A stretch of DNA of 64,000 nt from CBDFNC01 sp965249895 (GCA_965249895.1 CBDFNC010000001.1:558001-622000), one strand, 5' to 3'; shown: positions 16,879-26,615, counted from the stretch's first letter. Numbers and translations: made by a program. The notes: generated from the letters alone by a model not told the origin.

Positions 16879-18000
16879 CTATAGCGCTGGCAGAGTCTCG
16901 GGTTTATCCAGCACATCGGATTCGACAATTTTCACCTGGGCGTGGTTGCTTAACCTGATTTGACCCGAAGTGACAATCTTGTCGCCCATATTCAGTCCGC
17001 TCAGGATGTGAATGTCGCCATCTTTGCTTTCACCCAGCTTGATGATGGTTTGCACTGCCGTTAACACTTTTTCGGCTTTCTCATTTTCAGTATTTTTAAT
17101 CACGTAAACGGTTTCGCCATATAGGGTGTAGTTAATGGCTGTCTCAGGCACGATAACCTGTTGCTCCTGGGTTGGCAGGATCATACGTACCTTGGCAAAC
17201 ATACCGGCGCGTAGCTTGTTTTCTGTGTTTGGAATATTAGCCTGAACCTGGATCACACCACTTTGATACTGCACGGCGGGTTCGATGGCAGACACGCTGC
17301 CGTAGAAAGGTTTCTCTGGTTCAGCATCCACGTAAATCTCAATAGGCTGCCCAACATAGACGCGACTCAGCTCGGTTTGCGGTATGGTCAGACGAATACG
17401 CATCAGACTGATATCTTCCAGACGAACGATATCGTCGCCGGCCTGCATATATTGACCCAGATAAACGTTTCTCAGGCCTACGACACCATCAAATGGTACG
17501 GTAATATTACGTCTATCGATGGTGGCCTGATAGCTTTCGATCTCAGCTTGTAGTGACAGGTAGTCGGCTTGCGCATCATCCAGTTGACCTCTGGATACGG
17601 ACTTCTCCTGGTAGAGCGTCTGCATCCGCTTATAGTTGGCGGAAACAGCAGGCATTTTACCCTGGGCGCTTCTCAGGTTGGCTTGCTCGACTTTAGAGTC
17701 CAGGCTTACCAGTGGCTGGCCTGCCTTGACTGTCTGGCCGGATTTAAACTGAATGCTCACAACTTTACCAGCGACCTCGTTAGCAACAGTGACCCCCTGA
17801 TTGGGTTCAATAAAACCAATGGCCTGAATGTTCGGGATCCAGTCAACGGGTTTGATCTCCTGGGCGGTAACCGGAAAAGTAGGGATAGGCAGAGCGGCAA
17901 GGTATTCTTTAATTTTCTGCTGCTTAAATAAGTTAAAGCCGATTACGCTACCGATCAGCAGGGTCGCGATAAGTAACATGTAGGCCATCCATTTTTTCAT
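16879..18000 (-). CDS. RND efflux periplasmic adaptor (HlyD/AcrA family)
   Basis: Membrane-fusion protein of 373 residues. A single N-terminal membrane anchor (YMLLIATLLIGSVIGFNLF) replaces a lipobox. The lipoyl halves contain GFIEPNQGVTVANEVAGKVV and ITVPFDGVVGLRNVYLGQYM around a helical hairpin, and beta-barrel and membrane-proximal domains follow. It is the first gene of the pump operon, divergent from a TetR-family gene 691 bp away. A small inverted repeat 35 bases upstream of the start is a possible operator. Confidence 0.93.
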   Translation of the reverse strand: MKKWMAYMLLIATLLIGSVIGFNLFKQQKIKEYLAALPIPTFPVTAQEIKPVDWIPNIQAIGFIEPNQGVTVANEVAGKVVSIQFKSGQTVKAGQPLVSLDSKVEQANLRSAQGKMPAVSANYKRMQTLYQEKSVSRGQLDDAQADYLSLQAEIESYQATIDRRNITVPFDGVVGLRNVYLGQYMQAGDDIVRLEDISLMRIRLTIPQTELSRVYVGQPIEIYVDAEPEKPFYGSVSAIEPAVQYQSGVIQVQANIPNTENKLRAGMFAKVRMILPTQEQQVIVPETAINYTLYGETVYVIKNTENEKAEKVLTAVQTIIKLGESKDGDIHILSGLNMGDKIVTSGQIRLSNHAQVKIVESDVLDKPETLPAL

Positions 18001-18034
18001 ATAACGGATCCTCTAGTTTGAAAGTTAAATTGCT

Positions 18035-18046
18035 TGCCAACTGGCA
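18035..18046. promoter_or_regulatory. Inverted repeat upstream of RND adaptor, possible TetR operator
   Basis: TGCCA-AC-TGGCA lies 35-46 bases upstream of the adaptor ATG. TetR-family proteins bind such short palindromes, and a TetR-like gene diverges from this operon. The half-sites are short, so this is only a candidate. Confidence 0.35.
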
Positions 18047-18264
18047 GGAATATGTTTTTAGCTGATTTTTGCGCCAGGGTAAGGTGATATTCAGGCTTAA
18101 TACAGACAGCAGCTCCAGCGGGAGAGCAATAAACTGGCCGCTTTAGCGTCCCCGCCTGAACAGGGTGAAAATAGGCGTTAATAATTCTTCATCCAACTTC
18201 TGCTCCGTTGCCAAAAAAACGATATTGCCGCTCCTGTGACCACTATGTTGCCATTCCGGTCTTT

Positions 18265-18378
18265 GTAGGAGTGGATGCCTCTCTATAAGTGAAAAGGGCG
18301 AACACAGTGATCGCTATATTCGCCGAACGTGCATCCATGCGCTTTACATCTCATCCCTGAGATGGGTTCGGCTCCTAC
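18265..18378. repeat. Family A palindromic repeat (full copy)
   Basis: GTAGGAGTGGATGCCTCTCT at the left, CGATCGC-like core AGTGATCGCTATATTCGCC, then ACATCTCATCCCTGAGATGG and TTCGGCTCCTAC. It is one of the best preserved copies, in the opposite orientation to those at 10562 and 31768. Confidence 0.9.
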
Positions 18379-18691
18379 AAATCTATCTGGATCTGTTACC
18401 CAGGTTTGACCGGTCCCCTCGGTGGATTCCCGCATTAATACTCTTTTCTCTGTCATGGGAATAAAATGAATCAAGGTTCATTCGTGGTGCTCTAGCGTTA
18501 AAATTCATAATACAAGCTGGTTTCATGCCGGGTTTCTTATCTATTTATGAATTTGTCTACTATGACTGGCCCTATTGACTATGTTAACTATAATGTTTTT
18601 ATCTATTTTTCAGTCGCTTGCAGATATGGCACTGGATCATACACGGAATACTAGCTACTCCAGGCTGTATACAAGCTGAATAGGACATGTA

Positions 18692-19360
18692 ATGGATATC
18701 AGGATCGCCGGGATTGAATTTCCGAAAACGAAAAAGGGTAGAAACAAAATTTTTGCCATCCTGGAGACCTCTTTTAATATCTGGAGTGAAGCGGGTCATG
18801 CTGGCTTTAGCCTACATGAGGTCGCACGCAGGCTGAATATCCGCCTGAGTAATGTGCAATATTATTTCCCCACCAAAGATAAGCTGTTGCTGGCCATGTT
18901 TAGCTATCGTTTTTATTTGCTGAAGGAGTCATGGCAGGAGAAGTTTGAAAGCTCTTCCGATCCACAACAGGTGCTGGACACAGTACTGGAATTTGAGCTT
19001 GAGCTGGGGGTGGATGAATCGATAGTTCGCCTCTATTGGCAAACCTTTTTGGTCGCCAGTCTGGTGCCTGAGGTGAAAGAGGAGCTGAATCAGGTCTATC
19101 GCTGGTTGTTGTATAAATACACTATGTTGATAGTGGACCTAAGGCCGGATCTAAGGGAACCTCAAATTACGGATTTGGCGGTAAATTTATTTTCCCTGTT
19201 GCAGGGGGCGCACAATATGTTGTGCTTGCAACCAGAGAAAGAGCAATGGCAGTTAAGATACAGAAAGCTGGCGTTGAATCTGGTCAGGGATTTTACCAAC
19301 AGCGATGATTCGCTATCGGATTACGCTACCACAGGAGCCGAACTTGTTCGGCGAATATAG
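18692..19360 (+). CDS. TetR-family transcriptional regulator
   Basis: TetR-like regulator of 222 residues. The N-terminal helix-turn-helix is SLHEVARRLNIRLSNVQYYF followed by the usual PTKDKLLLAMF, here preceded by IFAILETSFNIWSEAGHAGF. The C-terminal ligand domain is helical and undiagnostic. The start is supported by TAGGA seven bases upstream. It diverges from the RND pump operon, so it probably represses or activates that pump. The last eight residues (GAELVRRI) and the stop codon are encoded by a family A repeat, meaning the original C-terminus has been replaced by repeat sequence. Confidence 0.9.
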   Translation: MDIRIAGIEFPKTKKGRNKIFAILETSFNIWSEAGHAGFSLHEVARRLNIRLSNVQYYFPTKDKLLLAMFSYRFYLLKESWQEKFESSSDPQQVLDTVLEFELELGVDESIVRLYWQTFLVASLVPEVKEELNQVYRWLLYKYTMLIVDLRPDLREPQITDLAVNLFSLLQGAHNMLCLQPEKEQWQLRYRKLALNLVRDFTNSDDSLSDYATTGAELVRRI

Positions 19361-19431
19361 CGATCACTGTGTTCGCCGAACGAGTACCCATGTGCTTTAC
19401 ATCTCACCCCTGAGATGGGCTCGACTCCTAC
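19332..19431. repeat. Family A palindromic repeat overlapping the end of the TetR gene
   Basis: AGGAGCCGAACTTGTTCGGC at the left carries a perfect CCGAAC-TT-GTTCGG hairpin, followed by GAATATAGCGATCACTG, ACATCTCACCCCTGAGATGG and GACTCCTAC. The TetR reading frame ends on the TAG of GAATATAG. Confidence 0.88.
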
Positions 19432-19586
19432 GGTGATTTCGGCGATTAGACCAGAAATATTTATTTTATTGGCTCCCTCCGGGGAAATGGAACAAAGCTT
19501 ATAGCGAATTGATATTGGTTAACTGCCGCAACTTGGGTAAAATCCCCACCCCGCATAAAGCAATTTATTTCCCGAGTGGTGCCCTT

Positions 19587-21599
19587 ATGAAAATGAATTC
19601 TCGCCAGGATGAGGCTGTTAAATATATTTCTGGCCCTTGTATGGTATTGGCTGGTGCCGGTAGTGGTAAAACCCGGGTGATCACCAATAAAATCGCCTAT
19701 CTGGTGCAGAAATGTAACTATCAGCCAAAAAATATCGCTGCGGTGACCTTTACCAATAAAGCTGCACGGGAAATGAAGGAAAGGGTCAGTGAAACCTTGG
19801 GGAAAAAGGCCTCTAAAGGGATCACTGTATCAACCTTTCATACCTTGGGACTGGATATTATTCGCAAGGAGCACAAGGTGATTGGGATCAAACCCAACTT
19901 TTCCTTGTTTGATGATCAAGATTCCCTGGCATTGCTTAAAGAGCTGACGGAGAAAGAGCTGAAAGAAGACAAGGATCTGCTTTCTCAGCTTTGCACACAA
20001 ATATCCAATTGGAAAAACGACCTGGTATTGCCACCCGTGGCGATCAAACGGGCTTCTTCCGCAGAAGAAGTGGTATTTGCTCAGGCTTATGATCAGTATC
20101 AGCGCCACCTTAAAGCCTATAACGCGCTGGATTTTGACGATCTGATCCTGATGCCCACCTTACTGCTTAAATTTAATGATGAAGTAAGACAAAGGTGGCA
20201 GCAAAAGATCCAATATCTGCTGGTGGATGAATATCAGGATACCAATACCAGCCAGTACGAACTGGTTAAACAGCTGGTGGGTGAAAGAGCCCGCTTTACT
20301 GTGGTTGGCGATGATGATCAGTCCATCTACTCCTGGCGCGGCGCCAGGCCACAAAACCTGGTGCTGTTGAAAAAAGACTTTCCATCGCTGCGTGTGGTTA
20401 AGCTGGAGCAAAACTACCGCTCCAGCCAGAGGATCCTGAAGTGCGCCAACATCCTGATCGCCAACAATCCCCATGAGTTTGAGAAAACCTTGTTTAGCGA
20501 GCTTAATTACGGCGAACAGTTAAAAGTTCTGTTTGCCAAGGATGAAGAGCAGGAAGCGGATCGGGTGGTTGCGGAAATCATCGGTCATAAGTTTATGCGG
20601 CGCACCAGCTATAAGGATTATGCCGTGTTATATCGCGGCAATCATCAGAGCCGGGTGTTGGAAAAGGCCATGATGACCAACCGGATCCCCTACAAGATCA
20701 GCGGCGGCACCTCCTTTTTTAGCCGGGTTGAAATCAAGGACATCATGGCTTACCTGAGGTTGCTGGTGAACCATGACGACGACAATGCTTTCTTGCGTGT
20801 GGTGAACGTTCCGAGACGGGAAATTGGACCGGCAAGCCTAGAGAAACTAGGTACTTACGCCAATATGCGTAATATCAGCCTGTTTGCCGCCAGTTTTGAG
20901 TTGGGACTGGAGCAAACCCTCGCCGGCCGGGGTTTAAACTCGGTACGTGGCTTTACCCGCTGGCTGGTGGAGCTAAAAGATCTCGCCGAGCGTGGTAACC
21001 CAGTGGAGGCGGTGCGAGATATGGTGCGGGAAGTGAACTACGAAGACTGGTTATATGAAACCAGCCCCAGCCCCAAGGCGGCAGAGATGCGCATGAAAAA
21101 CGTCTCCGAGTTGTTTAAATGGGTGACGGGCTGGCTGGAAGGAGACGATCTCGAAGAACCTATGACCTTGCCGCAAGTGGTTAACCGCTTAATGCTCAGG
21201 GATATGATGGAACGAAACGAGGGGGAAGATGAAGCGGATCAGGTGCAGTTGATGACACTGCACGCTTCCAAAGGTCTGGAGTTTCCCTATGTCTTTATGG
21301 TGGGCATGGAGGAAGGTTTCTTGCCACACCAGGTTAGCATTGATGAAGATAACATTGAAGAAGAGCGCCGGCTGGCTTATGTGGGCATCACCCGGGCGCA
21401 GCAGGAATTAACTTTTACCCTGTGTAAAGAGCGTCGCCAGTATGGAGAGTCCACCCGACCTGAGCCTAGTCGCTTCCTGGATGAATTGCCCCAAGACGAT
21501 ATTGACTGGGAACGTGGCAAGCGAGAGACCAATAAGGAAGAGCGTCAGGAAAAAGGCAAAGTAGGGATAGCTAACCTGAGAGCCTTGCTGGAAAAGTAG
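19587..21599 (+). CDS. rep: ATP-dependent DNA helicase Rep
   Basis: Superfamily 1A 3'-5' helicase of 670 residues that helps replication forks past bound proteins. It aligns along its whole length with E. coli Rep: Walker A in LAGAGSGKTRVIT, motif Ia AVTFTNKAAREMKERV, Walker B LLVDEYQDTN, motif III VVGDDDQSIYSWRGA, motif IV QNYRSSQRIL, and motifs V/VI in LMTLHASKGLEFPYVF and YVGITRAQ. An in-frame start 78 bases earlier is open but adds sequence absent from Rep, so the ATG at 19587 is used. The stop codon TAG lies in the first bases of a family A half-repeat. Confidence 0.97.
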   Translation: MKMNSRQDEAVKYISGPCMVLAGAGSGKTRVITNKIAYLVQKCNYQPKNIAAVTFTNKAAREMKERVSETLGKKASKGITVSTFHTLGLDIIRKEHKVIGIKPNFSLFDDQDSLALLKELTEKELKEDKDLLSQLCTQISNWKNDLVLPPVAIKRASSAEEVVFAQAYDQYQRHLKAYNALDFDDLILMPTLLLKFNDEVRQRWQQKIQYLLVDEYQDTNTSQYELVKQLVGERARFTVVGDDDQSIYSWRGARPQNLVLLKKDFPSLRVVKLEQNYRSSQRILKCANILIANNPHEFEKTLFSELNYGEQLKVLFAKDEEQEADRVVAEIIGHKFMRRTSYKDYAVLYRGNHQSRVLEKAMMTNRIPYKISGGTSFFSRVEIKDIMAYLRLLVNHDDDNAFLRVVNVPRREIGPASLEKLGTYANMRNISLFAASFELGLEQTLAGRGLNSVRGFTRWLVELKDLAERGNPVEAVRDMVREVNYEDWLYETSPSPKAAEMRMKNVSELFKWVTGWLEGDDLEEPMTLPQVVNRLMLRDMMERNEGEDEADQVQLMTLHASKGLEFPYVFMVGMEEGFLPHQVSIDEDNIEEERRLAYVGITRAQQELTFTLCKERRQYGESTRPEPSRFLDELPQDDIDWERGKRETNKEERQEKGKVGIANLRALLEK

Positions 21600-21653
21600 G
21601 CTCCGAACCCATCTCAGGGATGAGATGTATAGCGCATGAATACAGGTTCGGGG
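21596..21653. repeat. Half copy of family A repeat at the rep stop codon
   Basis: GTAGGCTCCGAACCCATCTC, AGGGATGAGATGTATAGCGC, ATGAATACAGGTTCGG: only the first half is present. The TAG of its leading GTAGG is the rep stop codon. Confidence 0.8.
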
Positions 21654-21664
21654 AGTGTACTTTC

Positions 21665-22678
21665 TCAGTCATTGTTTAAACCAGCTTTTAGTTTGATTGC
21701 AAGTAATACCACCGGCGCCCAGGCGACGGTGCATAGCCAAATTCCCATATCAGGGTTACTGCTGGCGAGGTATGCCAGGGGAGCCAGCCAGATCAGGTTG
21801 AAGCTTGCTACCAATAATGTGACTTTTAAATGCGAGCCCCACCGACGGGATAGGATCTGGTATGCATGGCTGCGATGAGGTGAGGTCCAGTTTTGTCCGT
21901 CCAACATACGCCGTATTAGGGTATAACTTGCGTCGGTAATAAAATATCCCATCAGGATCAGCCAGCTCCACAGATTAATGCCGTGCTCTGAGGCGCTGAT
22001 AATAGCCAGTAAACCCAGTACCAGGCCTAAAAATCCGCTGCAGGCATCACCCATAAATATTTTGGCGGGTGGCCAGTTCCAGATTAAAAACCCGAGAATG
22101 GCCGGAATAGCCAATAGCATCAGCAAAGCCCATTCATTGTTACCGTTAAGCCATAGGATCAGGCTTGCGCCTGCCAGTACGCTAACGGCTTGAGAGCTGG
22201 CCAGGCCGTCGATACCATCCATAAAGTTATAGAGGTTAATAAACCAGCTCAGCGTTACCACGTAGACAGGTGCAAGTAACCAAAGGGTCGATATGTGCCA
22301 ACCGCCAAGTTGTAACGACGGTAATTTATCTAAAATAACCAAGGCAATAGCGGCTGAGCTGAGGTGAACCAGAAACCGCCATTTTGCCGAAATATGACCA
22401 TGGTCGTCTAAAAACCCTATGCTGGCGACGGCCGCGGCGGGCAGGAGCAGGGCTAATACCTGGTCCGTGCTCAACCATTGCTGATGGTATGCAAACAAAA
22501 ATGAAACTAATATCGTGATAACCACAGATACACCGCCGCCCCTCGGGGTGGGAACCCGGTGCGAACTACGGTGGTTGGGGTTGTCTATTAAATCCTTTTT
22601 AAGGGCATAGTTTCTTAAAAAGAAAGTTAGTGCGTATGCAACACATAAAAAAATCCCGGCCGTTAATGCATAACTCAA
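21665..22678 (-). CDS. Polyprenyl-phosphate N-acetylhexosamine-1-phosphate transferase (WbpL-like, PNPT family)
   Basis: Integral-membrane glycosyltransferase of 337 residues with about ten membrane helices. It transfers a sugar-1-phosphate to undecaprenyl phosphate, the first step of O-antigen or other glycan synthesis. Family motifs are visible: HRSSHRVPTPRGGG near the start, FLDDHGHIS, YNFMDGIDGLA with the catalytic Asp residues, and FMGDACSGFLG. The paired epimerase/reductase gene just upstream suggests the WbpL/WbpV type, which uses UDP-N-acetyl-D-fucosamine or -quinovosamine, and not WecA. A second such enzyme (WecA-like) is at 28762. Confidence 0.9.
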   Translation of the reverse strand: MSYALTAGIFLCVAYALTFFLRNYALKKDLIDNPNHRSSHRVPTPRGGGVSVVITILVSFLFAYHQQWLSTDQVLALLLPAAAVASIGFLDDHGHISAKWRFLVHLSSAAIALVILDKLPSLQLGGWHISTLWLLAPVYVVTLSWFINLYNFMDGIDGLASSQAVSVLAGASLILWLNGNNEWALLMLLAIPAILGFLIWNWPPAKIFMGDACSGFLGLVLGLLAIISASEHGINLWSWLILMGYFITDASYTLIRRMLDGQNWTSPHRSHAYQILSRRWGSHLKVTLLVASFNLIWLAPLAYLASSNPDMGIWLCTVAWAPVVLLAIKLKAGLNND

Positions 22679-22679
22679 T

Positions 22680-23612
22680 TTATATTTCCTTCTTTATTTG
22701 CTCGAATGATTGAGCAACAGTTAACGGCGGCTGCCAGTCCAGGCTCTGCTTGGTGAAGCTAATGTCTACTTCCAGATCTCCGCTAAGGCGCTGGATCATA
22801 TCGGATTTTCCCAACAAAGCCGCAGCCATTTTAAGCATGAATACGGGTAATGGGATAAGTCGCGCTTTTTTATCGGATAATGAAGCGTAATACTTGAGTA
22901 ACTCGGGTGTGGAAATAGCTTGCCCGTCGCTTGCCAGGTAGGTTTTGCCGGCAGCTGCGGGAGATGTTATACAGCGATAAATCAAATCGTTCAGGTTATA
23001 AATACTGACCATATCCCGGCGGTTTTTTATTGCCCCCAAAGGAAGCGGGATCCCCTTTGCCAGAACTTTGCTCAGTGACGCCAAATTCCCTTTAGCACCG
23101 GGGCCGTAAATAAGGGGTGGCCTAACAATGACCAGTTCCAGGCCTGTTTCCCGGGAAACTTGCGTTAATGCTTGTTCTGCTTCCCATTTAGACACCCCGT
23201 AAGGGTCGACTGGGTGAGGCAGAGCCTGGCTAGTAAATGCCTGCCCTTGGGTTTCTTCACCATTTACCTTGATTGAACTGATATAAATAAAGCGCTTCAG
23301 ACCTGATTTAGCAGCGCATCGCGCAAGCCGACAGGGAAAGTCTTTATTAATTTTCCTGAATTCTGCCAGGGGATCGGAGCTTTGGTCGTTCATGATATGA
23401 GCGCGACCCGCAAGGTGGACAATACAATCCTGATCTTGCGTGACTTTCTCCATTGCCTGACTGCTGTCTTGCGCATTCATGCTTAACCAAGCTGTAGCGC
23501 AATTTTGAGGCTGTCGTCTGCTGCTTATAGTGACAGCGGCACCGCTACTGTACAGAAATGGCACTAGGTGTCTGCCCACATACCCATTGGCACCGGTTAC
23601 AAGTACTCGCAC
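22680..23612 (-). CDS. NAD-dependent epimerase/dehydratase, WbpV-like
   Basis: Extended short-chain dehydrogenase of 310 residues: the glycine motif GANGYVGRHLV, the YISSIKVNGE strand, the catalytic YGVSKWEAE (YxxxK) and the substrate segment VRPPLIYGPGAKGN. Such enzymes beside WbpL-like transferases reduce UDP-4-keto-6-deoxy-GlcNAc to UDP-QuiNAc (WbpV/WreQ) or epimerise at C4. It is separated from the transferase gene by a single base, so translation is probably coupled. The exact sugar is inferred from the pair. Confidence 0.87.
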   Translation of the reverse strand: MRVLVTGANGYVGRHLVPFLYSSGAAVTISSRRQPQNCATAWLSMNAQDSSQAMEKVTQDQDCIVHLAGRAHIMNDQSSDPLAEFRKINKDFPCRLARCAAKSGLKRFIYISSIKVNGEETQGQAFTSQALPHPVDPYGVSKWEAEQALTQVSRETGLELVIVRPPLIYGPGAKGNLASLSKVLAKGIPLPLGAIKNRRDMVSIYNLNDLIYRCITSPAAAGKTYLASDGQAISTPELLKYYASLSDKKARLIPLPVFMLKMAAALLGKSDMIQRLSGDLEVDISFTKQSLDWQPPLTVAQSFEQIKKEI

Positions 23613-23729
23613 CTGATATTCCCCTTTAATAATGAGTCGCTATTTTATGGGGGCTTGATAACTTTTTCCATAGATAGGAATTGTTTGCGGGAAAAAACTG
23701 TATTTGTGGCAAACAAATTTACCTTTCAG

Positions 23730-23797
23730 GTAGGAGCGGATGCCTCTTTGAAGGTGACTGGGCGAACACAGCGATCGCTATATTCGCCGAACAGGAG
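23730..23797. repeat. Half copy of family A repeat
   Basis: GTAGGAGCGGATGCCTCTTT then GAACACAGCGATCGCTATAT and TCGCCGAACAGGAGC. It ends 3 bases from the stop codon of the GGDEF-EAL gene. Confidence 0.8.
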
Positions 23798-23799
23798 CA

Positions 23800-26253
23800 T
23801 TAAGGGTGGAAAATGGATTTTATGGCTTCCTGGCGCATGGGTTTGGATATGTAGTAACCTTGTCCATATTCGCAGCCAATTTCCACTAGTTTTTTATGCT
23901 GTTGCGCCGTCTCTATGCCTTCGATAATTACCTGGAACCCCAGATCATTGCTGATATCCCGTATTGCCCGCATAAGTGACAGGTTGCGGCTTGAATTGAG
24001 CATTTTGGAGGTGAAGGACCTGTCCACTTTGATAAAATCGATTGGGTAGTCAAAAAGTGCGTTTAGTGATGAAAACCCCGTGCCGAAATCATCCAATCCC
24101 ACTAAAACCCCCATTTCCCGTAAGGTTTTAAGTGATTCGAATGCCATTTGATGCTGGCGGACAAAATCACGTTCGCTGAATTCCAGCACCAGGTTGCGCG
24201 GGGGGAGTTTAGACTCATCTATGGTTTCTATTAGTTTTTGCAACGACTCTTCATTTATCAAATGCTTGGACGATAGGTTTACCGCAACACGAATGGCGTC
24301 ATTGGCGTGATTTACTTTTTGCCAAATCTGCAGTTGTCGGCATGCTTTAGCCAGAATATCTCTGTCCAAATCTATAATAAGCCCTGTTTTTTCTGCTAAG
24401 GGAATAAAGTCCAACGCCCGCCGCAATTTTTGTTTGGCAAAGTTCCACCTGGCCACAACTTCAAACCCCATCAGTGCGTTGTCTTTCAGGCGTATCATAG
24501 GTTGATAGTGAGGAACTATATCGCCATGGGATAATGCGGCCTTCAGTTCTTTTTTAAATTCATCGCTTTGCGGATTATAGCTACCGGGTTCGAAAATCTG
24601 GTAATTGTTGTAACCCAGGCGTTTGGATTTATACATAGCCTGGTCAGCTTCTTCCATGATTTGCTCACAGCTGGTGTAATCGCCGGTGACTTTCGTTGCG
24701 CCTATGCTACATGTGACCGGCAGGTGATAGCCGGAAATCTCAAAAGGGTTACTGAAAGATGCCAGGATCCGGTTGGATACTTCGTCAATATCGACTCGTT
24801 CGGAGATCTTATCCAGCAGAATGACAAATTCATCGCCGCCGATACGGGCTAATAGATCGTTTAACCTGATACTCTGATCCAACCTGGCGCCGGTTTCTAT
24901 TAGTAATTGATCGCCGATATGATGGCCGTAATTATCATTGATGGTTTTAAACTTATCGAGATCGACAAAAATCACTGCGAAAGTATCGGTTTCATGGCGC
25001 TGTACGTGAAGCAGTGCCTGATTCAACTTTTCCATAAAAAGAGAGCGGTTGGGAAGCTGAGTCAGAGGGTCATGAAGGGCACCATATTTGAGCTGCTCTT
25101 CCTGTTGTTGCTTCTCTCGTATTTCCTGCTCCAGTTTGCGGTTTGATTCACTTAAGGTTTGGGTTCTTAGCTGGACTACCTTTTCCAGCTCTTGGCTACG
25201 CAGCTGTAATTCACTAACGGCGAGTTCTCGCTCCAGAACACATGAAATAAGGTTGGCAATAAAACACACTAGTCTCTTTATGCCATTGGTAAGGGCTGGT
25301 TCTCCATGATTAGTGGTGATCGCTAACACACCCTGGGCCTCACCCTTAATAAATACGGGCGCACCTAACCAGCTTTCCTTTAATTTATCTTTCTCTTTAA
25401 GCAAACCTTTGTTAGTCAGTAACTCGGCAAACCGTAACGGGGTAAATACTTCCGCTTTACCCGAATCTAACACCTGACTAATTAGCAGTGCATGAAGCTT
25501 TTCACTGAGCGGATTAGTCGCTTCCAGGAACCTGAATTCCAGCTTTCCATCGGCAGTGAGCTGGGCCAGATAGCTGGTTTGGCAATCCACTAACTGCCCG
25601 ATACTCTGTAAGAAGCTGGGATATAAAGCGCCGATTTCCTTCTTTTGTGCACTTAAGGCTGTGAGGTCAAACAGCAGTTTGTTGGTTTTTATGGTGTCTT
25701 CGTATTTACTTAGTCTTGCCTGAATACCCAGTTGTTTATTGGCAAGGTATTGGTATTTCACTTCGGTTTTTAACGAGAGCAATTTAAGACCGATCAGCCT
25801 TAGGGCAATTTTGGTTTGAGGGGTTACGGCTAACTTACCGTGAAATATAAAATGCTCGTTGGCATTCTTATCCAGGGTGATATAAAACCAATTATTTTGC
25901 TTTTTATTTAACTGCTCAGTCAGCAATCTAGGATGGTATTGGTTATGTTCACCATTCAACCGGATTAAATCCTCGACAATGCTTGATTGCTCCTTGACCG
26001 GCTGAACCAAGTAGGAACTAACTACTTTTGGCCATGTCTTATCTTCAATTAGGAAATATATTTGATTAACAGCTCCGAGCTGGCTCAGCATGTCGAAGCA
26101 AAGTTGGCACAGCTTCTCATTGCTCTCAATGGAAACAGAGTTTGAATCATAAGACAGTAGGATCTTGAACAGCTGCTTTTCAAAACGCCCGTTTCCACCA
26201 ATTAACTTGGCGAAAAGTGATCGATTGCCTGAGTACTGAACATCCTTCTTCAC
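23800..26253 (-). CDS. GAF-GGDEF-EAL cyclic-di-GMP enzyme
   Basis: Cyclic-di-GMP turnover protein of 817 residues, with no membrane segment. The N-terminal ~380 residues contain a GAF-like sensor (SFLQSIGQLVDCQTSYLAQL... GEAQGVLAITTNHGE) and a coiled coil. The diguanylate cyclase domain is intact (DLDKFKTINDNYGHHIGDQL, RIGGDEF). The phosphodiesterase domain reads EVV in place of EAL but keeps the metal and catalytic residues (EVVARW, VAVNLSSKH, LEFSERD, GLDDFGTGFSS, IKVDRSF, QGYYISKP), so both activities are plausible. The start is taken as the GTG at 26253, which has AAGGA seven bases upstream; a GTG at 26259 is too close to it. Confidence 0.9.
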   Translation of the reverse strand: MKKDVQYSGNRSLFAKLIGGNGRFEKQLFKILLSYDSNSVSIESNEKLCQLCFDMLSQLGAVNQIYFLIEDKTWPKVVSSYLVQPVKEQSSIVEDLIRLNGEHNQYHPRLLTEQLNKKQNNWFYITLDKNANEHFIFHGKLAVTPQTKIALRLIGLKLLSLKTEVKYQYLANKQLGIQARLSKYEDTIKTNKLLFDLTALSAQKKEIGALYPSFLQSIGQLVDCQTSYLAQLTADGKLEFRFLEATNPLSEKLHALLISQVLDSGKAEVFTPLRFAELLTNKGLLKEKDKLKESWLGAPVFIKGEAQGVLAITTNHGEPALTNGIKRLVCFIANLISCVLERELAVSELQLRSQELEKVVQLRTQTLSESNRKLEQEIREKQQQEEQLKYGALHDPLTQLPNRSLFMEKLNQALLHVQRHETDTFAVIFVDLDKFKTINDNYGHHIGDQLLIETGARLDQSIRLNDLLARIGGDEFVILLDKISERVDIDEVSNRILASFSNPFEISGYHLPVTCSIGATKVTGDYTSCEQIMEEADQAMYKSKRLGYNNYQIFEPGSYNPQSDEFKKELKAALSHGDIVPHYQPMIRLKDNALMGFEVVARWNFAKQKLRRALDFIPLAEKTGLIIDLDRDILAKACRQLQIWQKVNHANDAIRVAVNLSSKHLINEESLQKLIETIDESKLPPRNLVLEFSERDFVRQHQMAFESLKTLREMGVLVGLDDFGTGFSSLNALFDYPIDFIKVDRSFTSKMLNSSRNLSLMRAIRDISNDLGFQVIIEGIETAQQHKKLVEIGCEYGQGYYISKPMRQEAIKSIFHP

Positions 26254-26397
26254 CGGCACGTCCTTGGTGAAAAAATAAAACAGGGTTAATTTTCAGTCTA
26301 GCAGTGGATATGGCAGGAGCAATAAAGCCGCATAAAATGCGGCTTTTGATAGATTTCTAATTAGAGATGTTCAAATCCAGGCAATTCCCGTGGAATT

Positions 26398-26546
26398 GTA
26401 GGAGAGGAATCCATCTCAGGGATGAGATGTTAAATGCAGGGATGCGCCATCTCAGGGATGAGATGTTAAACGCATGGATGCATATTCGGCGAATATGGCG
26501 ATCGCTGTGTTCGCACTTTCTTCCGCAAAGAGGCATCCACTCCTAC
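26398..26546. repeat. Family A palindromic repeat with an internal 36-bp duplication
   Basis: Starts GTAGGAGAGGAATCC and ends CATCCACTCCTAC. The CCATCTCAGGGATGAGATGT segment occurs twice, at 26411 and 26447, so one arm is duplicated. The core GGCGATCGCTGTGTTCGCAC is intact. A conserved flank (AACCCCGTTATTTGAAGGG) follows after 26570. Confidence 0.9.
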
Positions 26547-26615
26547 AAAGAACCACAGCAATTATGGCCTAACCCCGTTATTTGAAGGGCTCCTACGGTA
26601 TCCACAAGAACGGTC

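Larger units (their letters stand above)
18001..18691. other. 691-bp divergent intergenic region without a supported gene
   Basis: Separates the RND operon from the TetR-family gene. It holds the small inverted repeat near 18035, a full family A repeat (18265-18378) with its trailing ATCTGTTACCC segment, and an AT-rich stretch before the TetR start. Open frames on the minus strand run through the repeat and have no coding character. Confidence 0.6.

Noticed and set aside
23800..26253. Degenerate, inactive EAL domain because the motif reads EVV
   Set aside because: The catalytic Glu and the other metal-binding and base residues are retained, so inactivity cannot be claimed.
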